A program made the position numbers and the translations under genes. Source: Verrucomicrobiales bacterium (GTDB taxonomy: Bacteria > Verrucomicrobiota > Verrucomicrobiia > Verrucomicrobiales > DEV007). Taken from it: a stretch of DNA of 33,517 bases. The notes beneath the pieces were generated by a model that worked only from the letters and a program-made list of their open reading frames with translations, did no database searches and was not told where the DNA came from. Shown here piece after piece: positions 7,148 through 15,325 of the stretch; position 1 is the first letter of the stretch; every line of letters begins with the position of its first letter. The stretch lies in assembly GCA_028033615.1 (NCBI GenBank), contig JAOFDG010000017.1, forward strand, positions 1-33,517, given 5' to 3'.

Positions 7148-8807
7148 CAGCCACTGTCATTAGATTCTTGGCGTGTTCCTCTGCCGTGCCTTTCTCCCCA
7201 CCAAGCATTCTCGCTAGCTCAGAAACTCTTTCTTTATTTTTAACAGATCTGATTTGTGATTTTGTTCTACCGTCTTTTGTGAACTCCTTTTGCACAACGA
7301 AATGTGAGCCTGCCATTGAGGCTACCTGAGGAAGGTGAGATATAGAAATGACTTGATGGCTATCGCCGAGCGAGCACATCTTAGTACCGACAGTACGTGC
7401 AATTTCACCTCCGACGTTGGCATCAATTTCATCAAATACTAGTACGGGTATAGAGTCTTCTCTTGCTAGAGTGCCTTTTAGTGCAAGCATGACTCGAGAC
7501 ATTTCACCACTCGACGCGATAGACCTTAAAGGTTTTGAAGGTTCACCAGGGTTTGGTGCGAAGAGAAATTCTATGCTCTCATGACCCGTGGCCGTGGGCT
7601 GATCTTTTCTTTCAAGTAAGATCTCGAATTTGGATTTTTTAAATCCTAATTCCATCAATTCTTTGGTGACGAGTTTCCCTAGTTTAGGTGCTGCTAATGT
7701 TCTTTTCTTAGTTATTTTTTCCGATATTTTCAACATTGCAGACCGCGCGGTATCAATTTCTCCTTCTAGCCTCTTGAGTTCCTCGTGCCTATTTTCAGTT
7801 TTATTGAGCTTTTCTTGGGCGTCTTCTCTAAAAGAAAGTACTTCATTGAGATTATTACCGTACTTTCTCTTTAGCGTTTCGATGAGATCGACGCGTTCCT
7901 CAATTGAGTCAATCTCAGAAGGATCCATTTCAACGCTCGCTGCATAAAAATCCATTTGGCTTTGAAGCTCCTGAATTTCAAGGAGAGCATTTTCAAACTT
8001 TTCAGTGTACCGAGTCGTAGAGGGATCAAACTTTTCGAGTTCTTTAAATGAACGTGTGAGTTGCATGAGTTGATCAACAACTGAATTTTCTTCACCTTGT
8101 AGTTCACTAATAATCTTACTAGAAGTCTCAAGGAGCTTCTTTGAATTTCGACTGACCTGATACTTATTATTTAAGTCCTCTTCCTCGTCTGGGTTAATAT
8201 CTGCTTCATCAATTTCATTAATTTGGTGCTTTAAGAGATCAATTGCTTGCTCATTACTCCTTTCAGAATTAATGAGATTTTCATATTCATTTTCGATGGC
8301 TTTTAATTTTTTATAAGCTTCTGAATGCTCTTTAGTGTCTTCTGAAAGACCCGCATAAGCATCAAGTAGTGAAAGTTGCCGGTCAGCTGAAAATAATGAA
8401 TGATGGTCATGAGGCCCGTGCAGATCGACGAGCAACTTGCCGATTGTTTTAAGAGTATTGAGAGTCACCGGTGAGCAATTAACAAATTGTTTGTTTGCCG
8501 TGTTTCTATCAATGACTCTCCTAATGACTAGTTGATTCTCAGAACAAGGCTCTAAGCCCGCCTCCTCAAGGATTGTGTTAATTTCGTTACAGTTCTTTAG
8601 GTCAAATACGGCTTCAACCGTGCACGTGTCCTCTCCTGTCCTGATAAGCTCAGTATCAGCCCTCTGCCCTACGATTAGCTTTAATGCTCCAATGACCATA
8701 GATTTTCCTGCACCGGTCTCCCCAGTGATACCGATGAGCCCTGATCCCATTTCCCATACGACTTCTTCGATCAAGGCCAGATTATTGATTTTTATTAAAG
8801 TAAGCAT
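7143..8807 (-). CDS. recN: DNA repair protein RecN
   Basis: RecN is an SMC-like ATPase that acts early at double-strand breaks in the cytoplasm. The 554-residue protein begins MLTLIKINNLALIEE and has Walker A GETGAGKS at 29-36. VDLHGPHDHHSL follows, then a long coiled coil (about 150-370), the ABC signature region ASSGEMSRVMLALKG, and Walker B LVFDEIDANVGG. The start at 8807 is chosen over a TTG at 8840 because it matches the family N-terminus and is preceded by GGGGAGA about 11 bases upstream, one of the few good Shine-Dalgarno elements here. A LexA-type operator lies just upstream (8850-8863). Confidence 0.97.
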   Translation of the reverse strand: MLTLIKINNLALIEEVVWEMGSGLIGITGETGAGKSMVIGALKLIVGQRADTELIRTGEDTCTVEAVFDLKNCNEINTILEEAGLEPCSENQLVIRRVIDRNTANKQFVNCSPVTLNTLKTIGKLLVDLHGPHDHHSLFSADRQLSLLDAYAGLSEDTKEHSEAYKKLKAIENEYENLINSERSNEQAIDLLKHQINEIDEADINPDEEEDLNNKYQVSRNSKKLLETSSKIISELQGEENSVVDQLMQLTRSFKELEKFDPSTTRYTEKFENALLEIQELQSQMDFYAASVEMDPSEIDSIEERVDLIETLKRKYGNNLNEVLSFREDAQEKLNKTENRHEELKRLEGEIDTARSAMLKISEKITKKRTLAAPKLGKLVTKELMELGFKKSKFEILLERKDQPTATGHESIEFLFAPNPGEPSKPLRSIASSGEMSRVMLALKGTLAREDSIPVLVFDEIDANVGGEIARTVGTKMCSLGDSHQVISISHLPQVASMAGSHFVVQKEFTKDGRTKSQIRSVKNKERVSELARMLGGEKGTAEEHAKNLMTVAA

Positions 8808-8827
8808 TTTCTTGTTATCTCCCCTTA

Positions 8828-8856
8828 AATATATGTACAAATTAACAAGTGTTCAA
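8828..8856 (-). promoter_or_regulatory. Putative sigma-70 promoter of recN
   Basis: On the minus strand TTGAAC (8856-8851) is followed after exactly 17 bases by TATATT (8833-8828), matching -35 and -10 consensus at most positions. The -35 hexamer lies inside the LexA-type box. Initiation would be expected near 8821, close to or inside the Shine-Dalgarno-like GGGGAGA, so the exact start is uncertain. Confidence 0.65.
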
Positions 8857-8863
8857 GTGAACA
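8850..8863. promoter_or_regulatory. LexA-type SOS operator upstream of recN
   Basis: TGTTC-AAGT-GAACA is a perfect 5-4-5 palindrome. I recall TGTTC-N4-GAACA as the LexA-binding motif reported for Verrucomicrobia. It lies 43 bases upstream of the ATG of recN, a classic SOS gene, and covers the -35 hexamer of the predicted promoter. That position suits repression by LexA until DNA damage. The divergent gene at 8955 is about 90 bases away and may be unaffected. Confidence 0.85.
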
Positions 8864-8954
8864 TATTTATATATCTCTCTTAAAAGCCGATTTTAACCCT
8901 TTTAATCCCCTTTAAATTGACCGAATCTTTCATTAGAGGCCGAACATAGATGAA

Positions 8955-9728
8955 ATGGAGATAACTTTTCTTGGTACTGGAACTTCGGTAGGAGTCCCTA
9001 GCATCGGTTGTCATTGCGAAGTCTGTGAATCCACAGATCCCAAAGATAAGCGCCTTAGATCCTCTATTTTAATCAAAACAAAGGAACAAAGTCTTCTTAT
9101 CGATTGCGGTCCTGATCTAAGACAACAATGCCTTAGGGAAGAAATTGAATCTGTTGACGCGGTGTTAATCACTCATCCTCATGCCGATCATATTATGGGT
9201 CTTGATGACCTAAGAAGATTTACCCCTAAGGCAGAAGATACGCTTCCTATCTATGCTCGTCCCAGCTGCATTGAGGCACTTAGCCAATGTTTCTTCTATA
9301 TTTTTAATGGTGAGAATCGTTACCCAGGCTACTTCAAACCTGACGCCTTACCCATTGAAGGAGCCTTTAATTTATCTGAATTGAAAGTGATCCCTATTCC
9401 CGTAGAGCATGGAAAAGTTGAGTGTATTGGTTTTGCCTTTTATCAAAATGATGCCCCACTACTTGGGTATATTCCAGACTGTAAAATAATTTATGAAGAA
9501 GGGATGAATGCATTAAAAGATGTTGAGTGCCTTATCATTGATGGGCTAAGACATACCCCTCACCCAACGCATATTTCTATTTCTGAAGCTGTTGAGATCT
9601 CTCAGGAACTAGGGGCCAAAAAAACATGGCTCACTCATATTTCCCATGATGTTATGCATGGAAGAGATGAGCCGAACCTGACTGATAATGTTCGTATCGC
9701 TTACGATGGATTGAAATTGAAACTATGA
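8955..9728 (+). CDS. MBL-fold metallo-hydrolase, PhnP-like phosphodiesterase
   Basis: A 257-residue cytoplasmic metallo-beta-lactamase-fold enzyme. The N-terminus MEITFLGTGTSVGVPSIGC and the Cys cluster C19-x-C21-x-x-C24 are typical of the PhnP/RNase-Z-like group, where the Cys residues bind an extra structural zinc. The catalytic metal motif THPHADH is at 73-79, and later ligands lie in PVEHGK, PDCK and THISHDVMHG. PhnP itself hydrolyses 5-phosphoribosyl 1,2-cyclic phosphate, but no phn genes are nearby, so a general cyclic phosphodiesterase role is as likely. It diverges from recN and its stop is 3 bases from that of the next convergent gene. Confidence 0.88.
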   Translation: MEITFLGTGTSVGVPSIGCHCEVCESTDPKDKRLRSSILIKTKEQSLLIDCGPDLRQQCLREEIESVDAVLITHPHADHIMGLDDLRRFTPKAEDTLPIYARPSCIEALSQCFFYIFNGENRYPGYFKPDALPIEGAFNLSELKVIPIPVEHGKVECIGFAFYQNDAPLLGYIPDCKIIYEEGMNALKDVECLIIDGLRHTPHPTHISISEAVEISQELGAKKTWLTHISHDVMHGRDEPNLTDNVRIAYDGLKLKL

Positions 9729-9731
9729 TTT

Positions 9732-10715
9732 TTACTTATCCAAAGCAAAGCGGTAGAACTTCTTGCCATCAGGAATTGGTATAGTGCGCGTCATTTCACC
9801 ATCGAGCTTTGTCCATTCGGTAAGGTTATCACTCTGCTCGATTGTTAAACCTAAAGTGATATTGTCACCTTCTGGGTCGACAGTTAAGACGACTGAACCT
9901 GCTCTAGCATCTCGGACTTGCTCAAGAACCTGTTCTAAGGATTGTCCTCCACCACCTTGTTCGAGTTCGGCAATCTTGGCGTCTTTCTCTGCAATCTGAG
10001 CATCCTTCTCAGCCACTGATGCAACGAGCGTCTGAAGCTGTGCTTTCATGGCATTTATCTCAGCCATAATGGATTGATCATTCTCACCAAGTGTAGTCAT
10101 TTGCTCGCCTATCGATATATCATTCTGACCAAGTGCAGTTAATTGTTCACCTATTGCTGTATCGTTATTACCAAGGGTTTCAAGTTGTGTGGTCACATCA
10201 CTGGTTAGAGAATCAATCTTTGTTGTATTGGCAGTAATCGAATCTCTCTGTTCTTGATCATTGGATAAAAGTTCAGGCTTTAGTAATTTTAATTTTCTGA
10301 TTTCACCTAAATTATAGAAATCAAGATCCATATCACTTACGTATGATCTATCGGCGGTACCTCTAGTGTCGGCGCCTGCTGTCGAGGGTAAGGACAATGC
10401 TCTCAAAATATCGGCGCTTCTTAAGTCGGAATCCCTTAAATCGGCTCCCTTAAGGTTGGCTCCAGCAAAGTTGCTACTACGTAGATCGGCAAATCTGAGG
10501 TTGGCTCTACTGAGGTCGACCCCAACGAGGAAGCTACTTCTTATATCTGCAAAAGGCTCAATCCTATGAATACGTCCATCAACCTCAATCTTACCAGTTC
10601 TTAAGCCAGTTTCTGGATCAATTGTTTCTTCAATCCAACGACCTTCTTCCTGCCCAAAGGATGATATCGAACTAATAATAAAAAATAATACGCTAAAGAT
10701 AATAGGCTTTTTCAT
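9732..10715 (-). CDS. Exported pentapeptide-repeat/coiled-coil protein
   Basis: A 327-residue exported protein of unknown function. Residues 1-21 are a signal peptide (MKKPIIFSVLFFIISSISSFG). About residues 58-108 are pentapeptide repeats (A/N-D/N-L-R-x; for example ANLRFADLRSSNFAGANLKG) forming a short right-handed beta-helix. Residues 155-255 are coiled coil, including three 14-residue tandem units (177-219) and EKDAQIAEKDAKIAELE. The C-terminus (about 275-327) has LTIEQSDNLTEWTKLDGE and KKFYRFAL, resembling a C-terminal module common in verrucomicrobial exported proteins. The mixture suggests an envelope structural or surface protein. The ATG at 10715 is clear. Confidence 0.82.
   Translation of the reverse strand: MKKPIIFSVLFFIISSISSFGQEEGRWIEETIDPETGLRTGKIEVDGRIHRIEPFADIRSSFLVGVDLSRANLRFADLRSSNFAGANLKGADLRDSDLRSADILRALSLPSTAGADTRGTADRSYVSDMDLDFYNLGEIRKLKLLKPELLSNDQEQRDSITANTTKIDSLTSDVTTQLETLGNNDTAIGEQLTALGQNDISIGEQMTTLGENDQSIMAEINAMKAQLQTLVASVAEKDAQIAEKDAKIAELEQGGGGQSLEQVLEQVRDARAGSVVLTVDPEGDNITLGLTIEQSDNLTEWTKLDGEMTRTIPIPDGKKFYRFALDK
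10062..10187 (-). repeat. Three tandem 42-bp coding repeats (14-residue units)
   Basis: Residues 177-218 of the pentapeptide protein are three copies of the pattern x-L/M-x-x-L-G-x-N-D-x-x-I-x-E (QLETLGNNDTAIGE, QLTALGQNDISIGE and a third beginning QMTTLGENDQSI). The 14-residue unit equals two heptads, so the block continues the coiled coil. The DNA copies are diverged, which argues against a very recent duplication. Confidence 0.75.
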
Positions 10716-10862
10716 GCCGATATGAATAACTGAAATAAGCCCCTTTGCAATCTTTTCTAATTGCGGATCTTTGAATGAATATAAACTTTTACTGCGGTTT
10801 ATTTCTTCTTTGCATGATTTTTATATATGTTTAAGCGTCAGTTCTTTAGTCTCCTCAAAAAT

Positions 10863-11996
10863 ATGAATATTTTAAAAGCTACTTTATCTGTGTTGATTCT
10901 TTCGACATTTTCTCATGCTCAAGTTGAGAGCTTGAGTAAGGATAAGAGTTTTATGTTGGGCGCTTACTACTATGCTTGGTATGACTCACCAAAAAATGAA
11001 GATGATATTGGGTGGATGAAAAAAGCTTTGAGGGGAAGACTAGACCCCTTGCAGCTTCCTAAATTGGGTGTTTATGATAGCCGCGACCCAAAAGTTATTG
11101 AGAGTCACATTGAACAGTCCAAGCATGCTGGAATTGATTTCTGGTCGGTGAGTTGGTGGGGGCAAAACCGTCAGGATGAAACATTCAAGGATCATATTTT
11201 AAAGCATCCTGATGCAGCTAATTTGAAATATGCGGTCCTTTATGAGTCAACGGGTCGCTTAGGTTCTATGAGGAGCCCAAGCTATAAAAATTTGGTGCCT
11301 GATTTTGATTACTTTACTGAGCATTACTTTAATCATCCGAATTATCTTAAAGTTGATGGAAAGCCTGTCGTATTTATATACCTGACTCGTGTTTACTTCA
11401 GGCGTGATGAAGGTAAGAAGGCGTTAGAAACTCTACGACTTAAACACCCGAACTTATACATTGTAGGAGATGACGTCTTTGGTCCTAACTACCCTAGCAG
11501 TGCGGCGAGTCAGTGGAACGCTATAACGGCATACGATGTCTATGGTCAATCGACTAAAATTACAGGAGGTACTAAGGCGGGTATTGAGCGTCTAAAGAAT
11601 AACTATTCTAAAGCAAAGGTTAAGGCTAATAAAGTTGGTACTGGGTTTGTGCCTGCCATTGCTCCCGGTTACAATGACCGCGCCGTGCGAAAAGGGAACC
11701 CTGGAAGATCACGATATTTTGATGATGTTAAAGAATCAAAAGAAGGAGACCTTTTTCGCTCCATGATTAAAGACGTTGCGATGCCGCTAGCCGATCCGAA
11801 AGCAAAAAACATGATCATGGTGACCTCTTTTAATGAATGGTATGAGGATACTCAAATTGAACCAACTTCGGGAAAAGCTAAGTTGCCAGTTTCAAAAGAC
11901 GATTCAAGGTCCGGAAATTTCTTCACCGAAGATAATCTCTACCATGACTACGGTTCTCTTTACCTTGATATTCTACGTTCAGAATTTGGGCAATGA
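10863..11996 (+). CDS. Exported glycoside hydrolase family 99-like protein
   Basis: A 377-residue secreted protein resembling GH99 (endo-alpha-mannosidase/mannanase) and the related WbsX-type group. From the ATG at 10863 residues 1-20 are a signal peptide (MNILKATLSVLILSTFSHAQ). An ATG at 10827 would add 12 residues, and neither has a Shine-Dalgarno sequence. GH99-like marks are MLGAYYYAWYDSP near the mature N-terminus, IEQSKHAGIDFWSVSWWG, YLKVDGKPVVFIY and, near the C-terminus, TSFNEWYEDTQIEPT, a segment typical of the family. The catalytic residues were not assigned. Alpha-mannan or another marine polysaccharide is plausible. The TGA is immediately followed by the apbE stop on the other strand. 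Confidence 0.85.
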   Translation: MNILKATLSVLILSTFSHAQVESLSKDKSFMLGAYYYAWYDSPKNEDDIGWMKKALRGRLDPLQLPKLGVYDSRDPKVIESHIEQSKHAGIDFWSVSWWGQNRQDETFKDHILKHPDAANLKYAVLYESTGRLGSMRSPSYKNLVPDFDYFTEHYFNHPNYLKVDGKPVVFIYLTRVYFRRDEGKKALETLRLKHPNLYIVGDDVFGPNYPSSAASQWNAITAYDVYGQSTKITGGTKAGIERLKNNYSKAKVKANKVGTGFVPAIAPGYNDRAVRKGNPGRSRYFDDVKESKEGDLFRSMIKDVAMPLADPKAKNMIMVTSFNEWYEDTQIEPTSGKAKLPVSKDDSRSGNFFTEDNLYHDYGSLYLDILRSEFGQ

Positions 11997-12983
11997 TCAG
12001 CTCTCTTTGTCGTTATCCTCTTTGACTAACCACCGTTCAAATTGTGGGTTCCCATCAGTGCCTTGATCGGACTGAATGCAGACATCGACTTCTGGAAAAT
12101 TTGAAGCGAAGCTGAGACCTTCATCCACTCCAAGGATACAACAGACCGTGCTATAAATTCCGGCTTCTAGGCAGCTTTTAGCAATCACTGTTACTGAATT
12201 AACGCCGTTACTGGTTGGCCATCCTGAACGAGGATCAATGATATGACCGTACCTCTTGTTTTCGTGCATAAAATTCCTCGCGTAAGAGCCTGATGATGAG
12301 ACGGCCCGATCACTGATTGCGAGGCTAGCGAGACAACTTTCTGGGTTCTTCCCGTCCTCAATGCCAATGTGCCAGAACTCGTGCTTTCCGTTGCCGCCGC
12401 TCGCAAAGACGTCTCTTCCTAGATCGATAAGAACATCTTTAATATTATGTCGTCGGGAGATCTCGATGAGAGCATCGACTGCGAGCTCCTTTCCAAATCC
12501 TCCAAAATCAAGGCCCATGCCTTTCTCTGGTAAGAAGATGGCACCTTCTCGGCGCTCGACCTTATCCCAGCCCGTGAGTCTAAGAGCTTCTTGAATGTCC
12601 TCTTCGTTTGGTAATTCTTGATGAATTTTCTTCCAGTCCCAGACCCTGGCGAGAGGTAACATTGTGGCATCCAAAATGCCATCACTTTTTCTGAACACTT
12701 CATCGGCGAGGTTAATTAGTCGCTCCGCATCCTCATCAGTTTCGATCCATGATTGACCGGCTGCTGCATTAATTTTTGAAATAAGAGAAGTCTCTAGGTA
12801 GCGGGAGTATTTCTCCTCAAAATTTTTAATCCACTCTAAAGTATCGGCAGCAAATTGAAGTGCTTCTCTCTCTGAGTCTAACCGTATTTTAACATGGCAC
12901 TCTGTTCCGAGTGCACGGAAATAGAGTTCACGTACTCCTAGAGCATTAGGTATCAGGAATTTGCTCAGGTCCGGAGCGCTCAT
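11997..12983 (-). CDS. apbE: FAD:protein FMN transferase, ApbE family, divergent
   Basis: ApbE enzymes attach FMN from FAD to Thr/Ser in target proteins. The 328-residue protein has GTECHVKI at the N-terminus, the FAD region GLDFGGFGKELAVDALIE (158-175), DRAVSSSGSYARNF and the signature GHIIDPRSGWP (246-256). Two departures are visible: the usual AD-A-x-ST metal motif reads EAGIYST (273-279), with Gly275 in place of the Mg-binding Asp, and the usual GG-D/N of the central loop reads LGRDVFASG. No signal peptide or lipobox is seen, and an in-frame stop shortly upstream of the ATG rules out an N-terminal extension. It is the last gene of a tight four-gene block, 9 bases after DUF3570. Confidence 0.9.
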   Translation of the reverse strand: MSAPDLSKFLIPNALGVRELYFRALGTECHVKIRLDSEREALQFAADTLEWIKNFEEKYSRYLETSLISKINAAAGQSWIETDEDAERLINLADEVFRKSDGILDATMLPLARVWDWKKIHQELPNEEDIQEALRLTGWDKVERREGAIFLPEKGMGLDFGGFGKELAVDALIEISRRHNIKDVLIDLGRDVFASGGNGKHEFWHIGIEDGKNPESCLASLAISDRAVSSSGSYARNFMHENKRYGHIIDPRSGWPTSNGVNSVTVIAKSCLEAGIYSTVCCILGVDEGLSFASNFPEVDVCIQSDQGTDGNPQFERWLVKEDNDKES

Positions 12984-12992
12984 GAGTCGATC

Positions 12993-14150
12993 CTAAAATT
13001 TAATTTGAGCCGTGAGGCTAAAGGTGTTGGCAGTAGGGTATGCTTGCGAAGGCGATGAATCGGACCCAACTCCTTCCATGGCATAATGCTCGTAGGCTCC
13101 AGAGAGAGAGAAATTTTCATTAACTTTGTAATTAATCTTAAGGCCTATGCTTGTGGCGTGCAGAGAAGATAAACGGTAGTCCGCTGAGTAGTTAGGACCG
13201 CTACCATTGGGCTCATCGGCCGGAGTATCAATATTCAAATTGTTAAGAGTATTTACGAAAAAGTCGGCACTATTCTGATTGTAGAACCTATAAAAAGGGG
13301 ATATCAGGAGATTATCATTAACTTCTTGTCGCCATTCTACTTCAGCGGTTTGTGAGAAGATTCCATAGTCATCGTTGGAGAGGCGGAAGGCGGCCTTTAG
13401 TGTTCCTTTGAGCGATTCAAAATAGTGTTTGGTCTGTTGATGAAAGACTTGTCTGAACCGACTATCTGGTCTGTTTTCTCTATAAATATTAACGATGGGT
13501 ACACTGACTCCGGGTGCGATCGTAAAATCTTCATTTCTTTGAACAACTTTGTAAGGGTCGTTTAGGTATCCTTCTGCGTATCCAAGCGTGAGGTCAGCAG
13601 AAATAACCGTGTTTTTACTAAGGAGTTGAGTGACTCCTACAAAGAAATCATAACTGTCTTTTTTCTCATCATCTAGGAGTGGTACTTTAACGATGTCATC
13701 AAGGTAATTAAAGCCTAGAGCCAGTGTTGTATTACCGAGATTATAATCCTTCTCATAGTTGAGTGAGATTCCATTTGAGATATAATCAGACTCTTCACTC
13801 TTTGAGAGCTCGAGTTCGACTCTATGATCTTCAAGGTTGTATTGTAATGCTGCTAGAATTCCAGTCCTGACGTCTTCGAGGTCGGAGAGAAAAGGTTGGT
13901 CTCCGCCTGGAAGGACCCCTGTCGGAGAAGAGCCCGAAATTGAATCATTCAGGAGTTGAAACCTAAAAGTGGATTCATCAGTTAGATCGATTTTTCCTCT
14001 AAAGTAATTCGCCTCAACCTTGATTCTCTCACCCCCTTCGTCATATAGTTGATATCCGTATTCGTATTCTTGTGCCAGATCGATTGCTTCTGAGCTGGCC
14101 CACGGCAGGAAGCAGGTTAGGATGATTGGGCAACAAGACTTGGAGGCCAT
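12993..14150 (-). CDS. DUF3570-type outer-membrane beta-barrel
   Basis: A 385-residue predicted outer-membrane protein. The N-terminus has a signal peptide (MASKSCCPIILTCFLPWASSEA). The rest alternates amphipathic strands and ends with an aromatic residue (SLTAQIKF), typical of barrels inserted by BAM. LLNDSISGSSPTG (about 67-79) is the motif I associate with DUF3570, and LQYNLEDHRVELELSKSEESDYIS follows in the next strands. Its role is unknown. DUF3570 genes are repeatedly found with DUF4266 and ApbE genes, as here. The start abuts the stop of the Ig-domain gene with no gap, and apbE follows by 9 bases, so the genes are surely co-transcribed. Confidence 0.85.
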   Translation of the reverse strand: MASKSCCPIILTCFLPWASSEAIDLAQEYEYGYQLYDEGGERIKVEANYFRGKIDLTDESTFRFQLLNDSISGSSPTGVLPGGDQPFLSDLEDVRTGILAALQYNLEDHRVELELSKSEESDYISNGISLNYEKDYNLGNTTLALGFNYLDDIVKVPLLDDEKKDSYDFFVGVTQLLSKNTVISADLTLGYAEGYLNDPYKVVQRNEDFTIAPGVSVPIVNIYRENRPDSRFRQVFHQQTKHYFESLKGTLKAAFRLSNDDYGIFSQTAEVEWRQEVNDNLLISPFYRFYNQNSADFFVNTLNNLNIDTPADEPNGSGPNYSADYRLSSLHATSIGLKINYKVNENFSLSGAYEHYAMEGVGSDSSPSQAYPTANTFSLTAQIKF

Positions 14151-15317
14151 TCAAGATTTTTCCCTGATATTAACCTTAAGTCGATAGTATTTTTTGGCGC
14201 CGTTAATGGGTTTGGATAAGCTGATCTTCTGGCCATTTCCTATGATATTTTGAAATTCAGGAACTCCTTTCCATGAGTCTTTTGAAATATCATTAGATTC
14301 TTCGACGCTGTAAACGCGCTCAAGCCCGGCATAGCCATCTCCTTGAGCGGCTTTAGTCATGAACGATAGTTCAATCTTTGAATCTTCAATCAAAATTTCA
14401 GTGTCTGAATCGAGACTTTGTTCTACAGGAGATGAACCTATTAAATACTCGAATTCATTAGTTAAACCGTCTCCATCATTATCTTTTTCAGGGGCTGAAA
14501 GTTCTGGGTTATTTCCAAGCTGTTGCTCTGCCCAGCTCGAATAATTATCAACGACCTTAATTTTTGCAGTTTGAGAATTAACAGTGCCAGAGTCATTAGA
14601 AATTTGAACCCAATAATTGGAATCTGCTTTCAGTGCCTCGACTTTCAGTGAATTGTTATTCGCGCCTGGGATTGGATTAGAAGTGTTTCCAGATTCTCCT
14701 TTGTACCATTGGTATTTCATCCCGTTTCCTGATACTCCGACTTGAAGGCTCGCTTCGTTGACTGAAGTCATCGTAACATTACTAGGTTGAGTAGAGATGA
14801 TTGGTGGCTCTGAGCCTGGTGCGACTTCGATGGTGAAGGTTTTAGTATAATTGTAACCGTTGTTGTTGGATCCTTTATAAGCTCTGACCCTTATTGTATA
14901 ATTACCTGGTTGAGTTGGAGTACCTGTGATGCCGTCAGTATTACTATTCGTGGAGTTAAGATGATTGAGACCTTCTGGTAATTCTCCAATAACTGCCCAG
15001 CTTCTTGCTCGGTGAGGAGCGCCAGTTATCTGATATACTAGATTTAATAATTCACCAGCCTTGGCTGGTACCGTTGAGGAACCTGAGGATGGGGTAATTT
15101 GTGTAATTTGGGTGGCACCACTTACCGCGTCATAAGTTCCTAAACCTGCAACTGCGACTGATGACCACTTAACAATTTGGGTGATCGCTGCCGATCCTAC
15201 AAAATGCGACTCATAAGTAATGAAGTGGGTGGCTGCTCCTTTGTTTAGTAAAAGACTTGTTAACCCTGCCTTCGGTAAATGCTTACCATAGAATGAGATT
15301 TTATTTTTTTTTGGCAT
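14151..15317 (-). CDS. Ig-domain/thrombospondin-3 protein with ApbE-type flavinylation motif
   Basis: A 388-residue protein of unknown function. Residues 63-69 read DAVSGAT, matching the D-x-x-S/T-G-A-T motif whose last Thr (here Thr69) receives FMN from ApbE in NqrB/NqrC/RnfG-like proteins, yet no FMN-binding domain is recognisable. A putative Ig (He_PIG) domain follows at about 75-166 (GELPEGLNHL, ITGTPTQPGNYTIRVRAY), a second Ig-like domain at about 171-256 (KYQWYKGESGN), a thrombospondin-3-like DNDGDGLTNEFEYLIGSSP at 279-297, and a C-terminal module with SVEESNDISKDSW and KKYYRLKV. There is no canonical signal peptide. It lies between the DUF4266 and DUF3570 genes. Confidence 0.8.
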   Translation of the reverse strand: MPKKNKISFYGKHLPKAGLTSLLLNKGAATHFITYESHFVGSAAITQIVKWSSVAVAGLGTYDAVSGATQITQITPSSGSSTVPAKAGELLNLVYQITGAPHRARSWAVIGELPEGLNHLNSTNSNTDGITGTPTQPGNYTIRVRAYKGSNNNGYNYTKTFTIEVAPGSEPPIISTQPSNVTMTSVNEASLQVGVSGNGMKYQWYKGESGNTSNPIPGANNNSLKVEALKADSNYWVQISNDSGTVNSQTAKIKVVDNYSSWAEQQLGNNPELSAPEKDNDGDGLTNEFEYLIGSSPVEQSLDSDTEILIEDSKIELSFMTKAAQGDGYAGLERVYSVEESNDISKDSWKGVPEFQNIIGNGQKISLSKPINGAKKYYRLKVNIREKS

Positions 15318-15325
15318 CTTTTTAA

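Noticed and set aside
7630-7947. Forward-strand open frame opposite recN
   Set aside because: Its Ser/Leu-rich translation mirrors the coiled-coil codons of recN and resembles no family; it is an antisense shadow.
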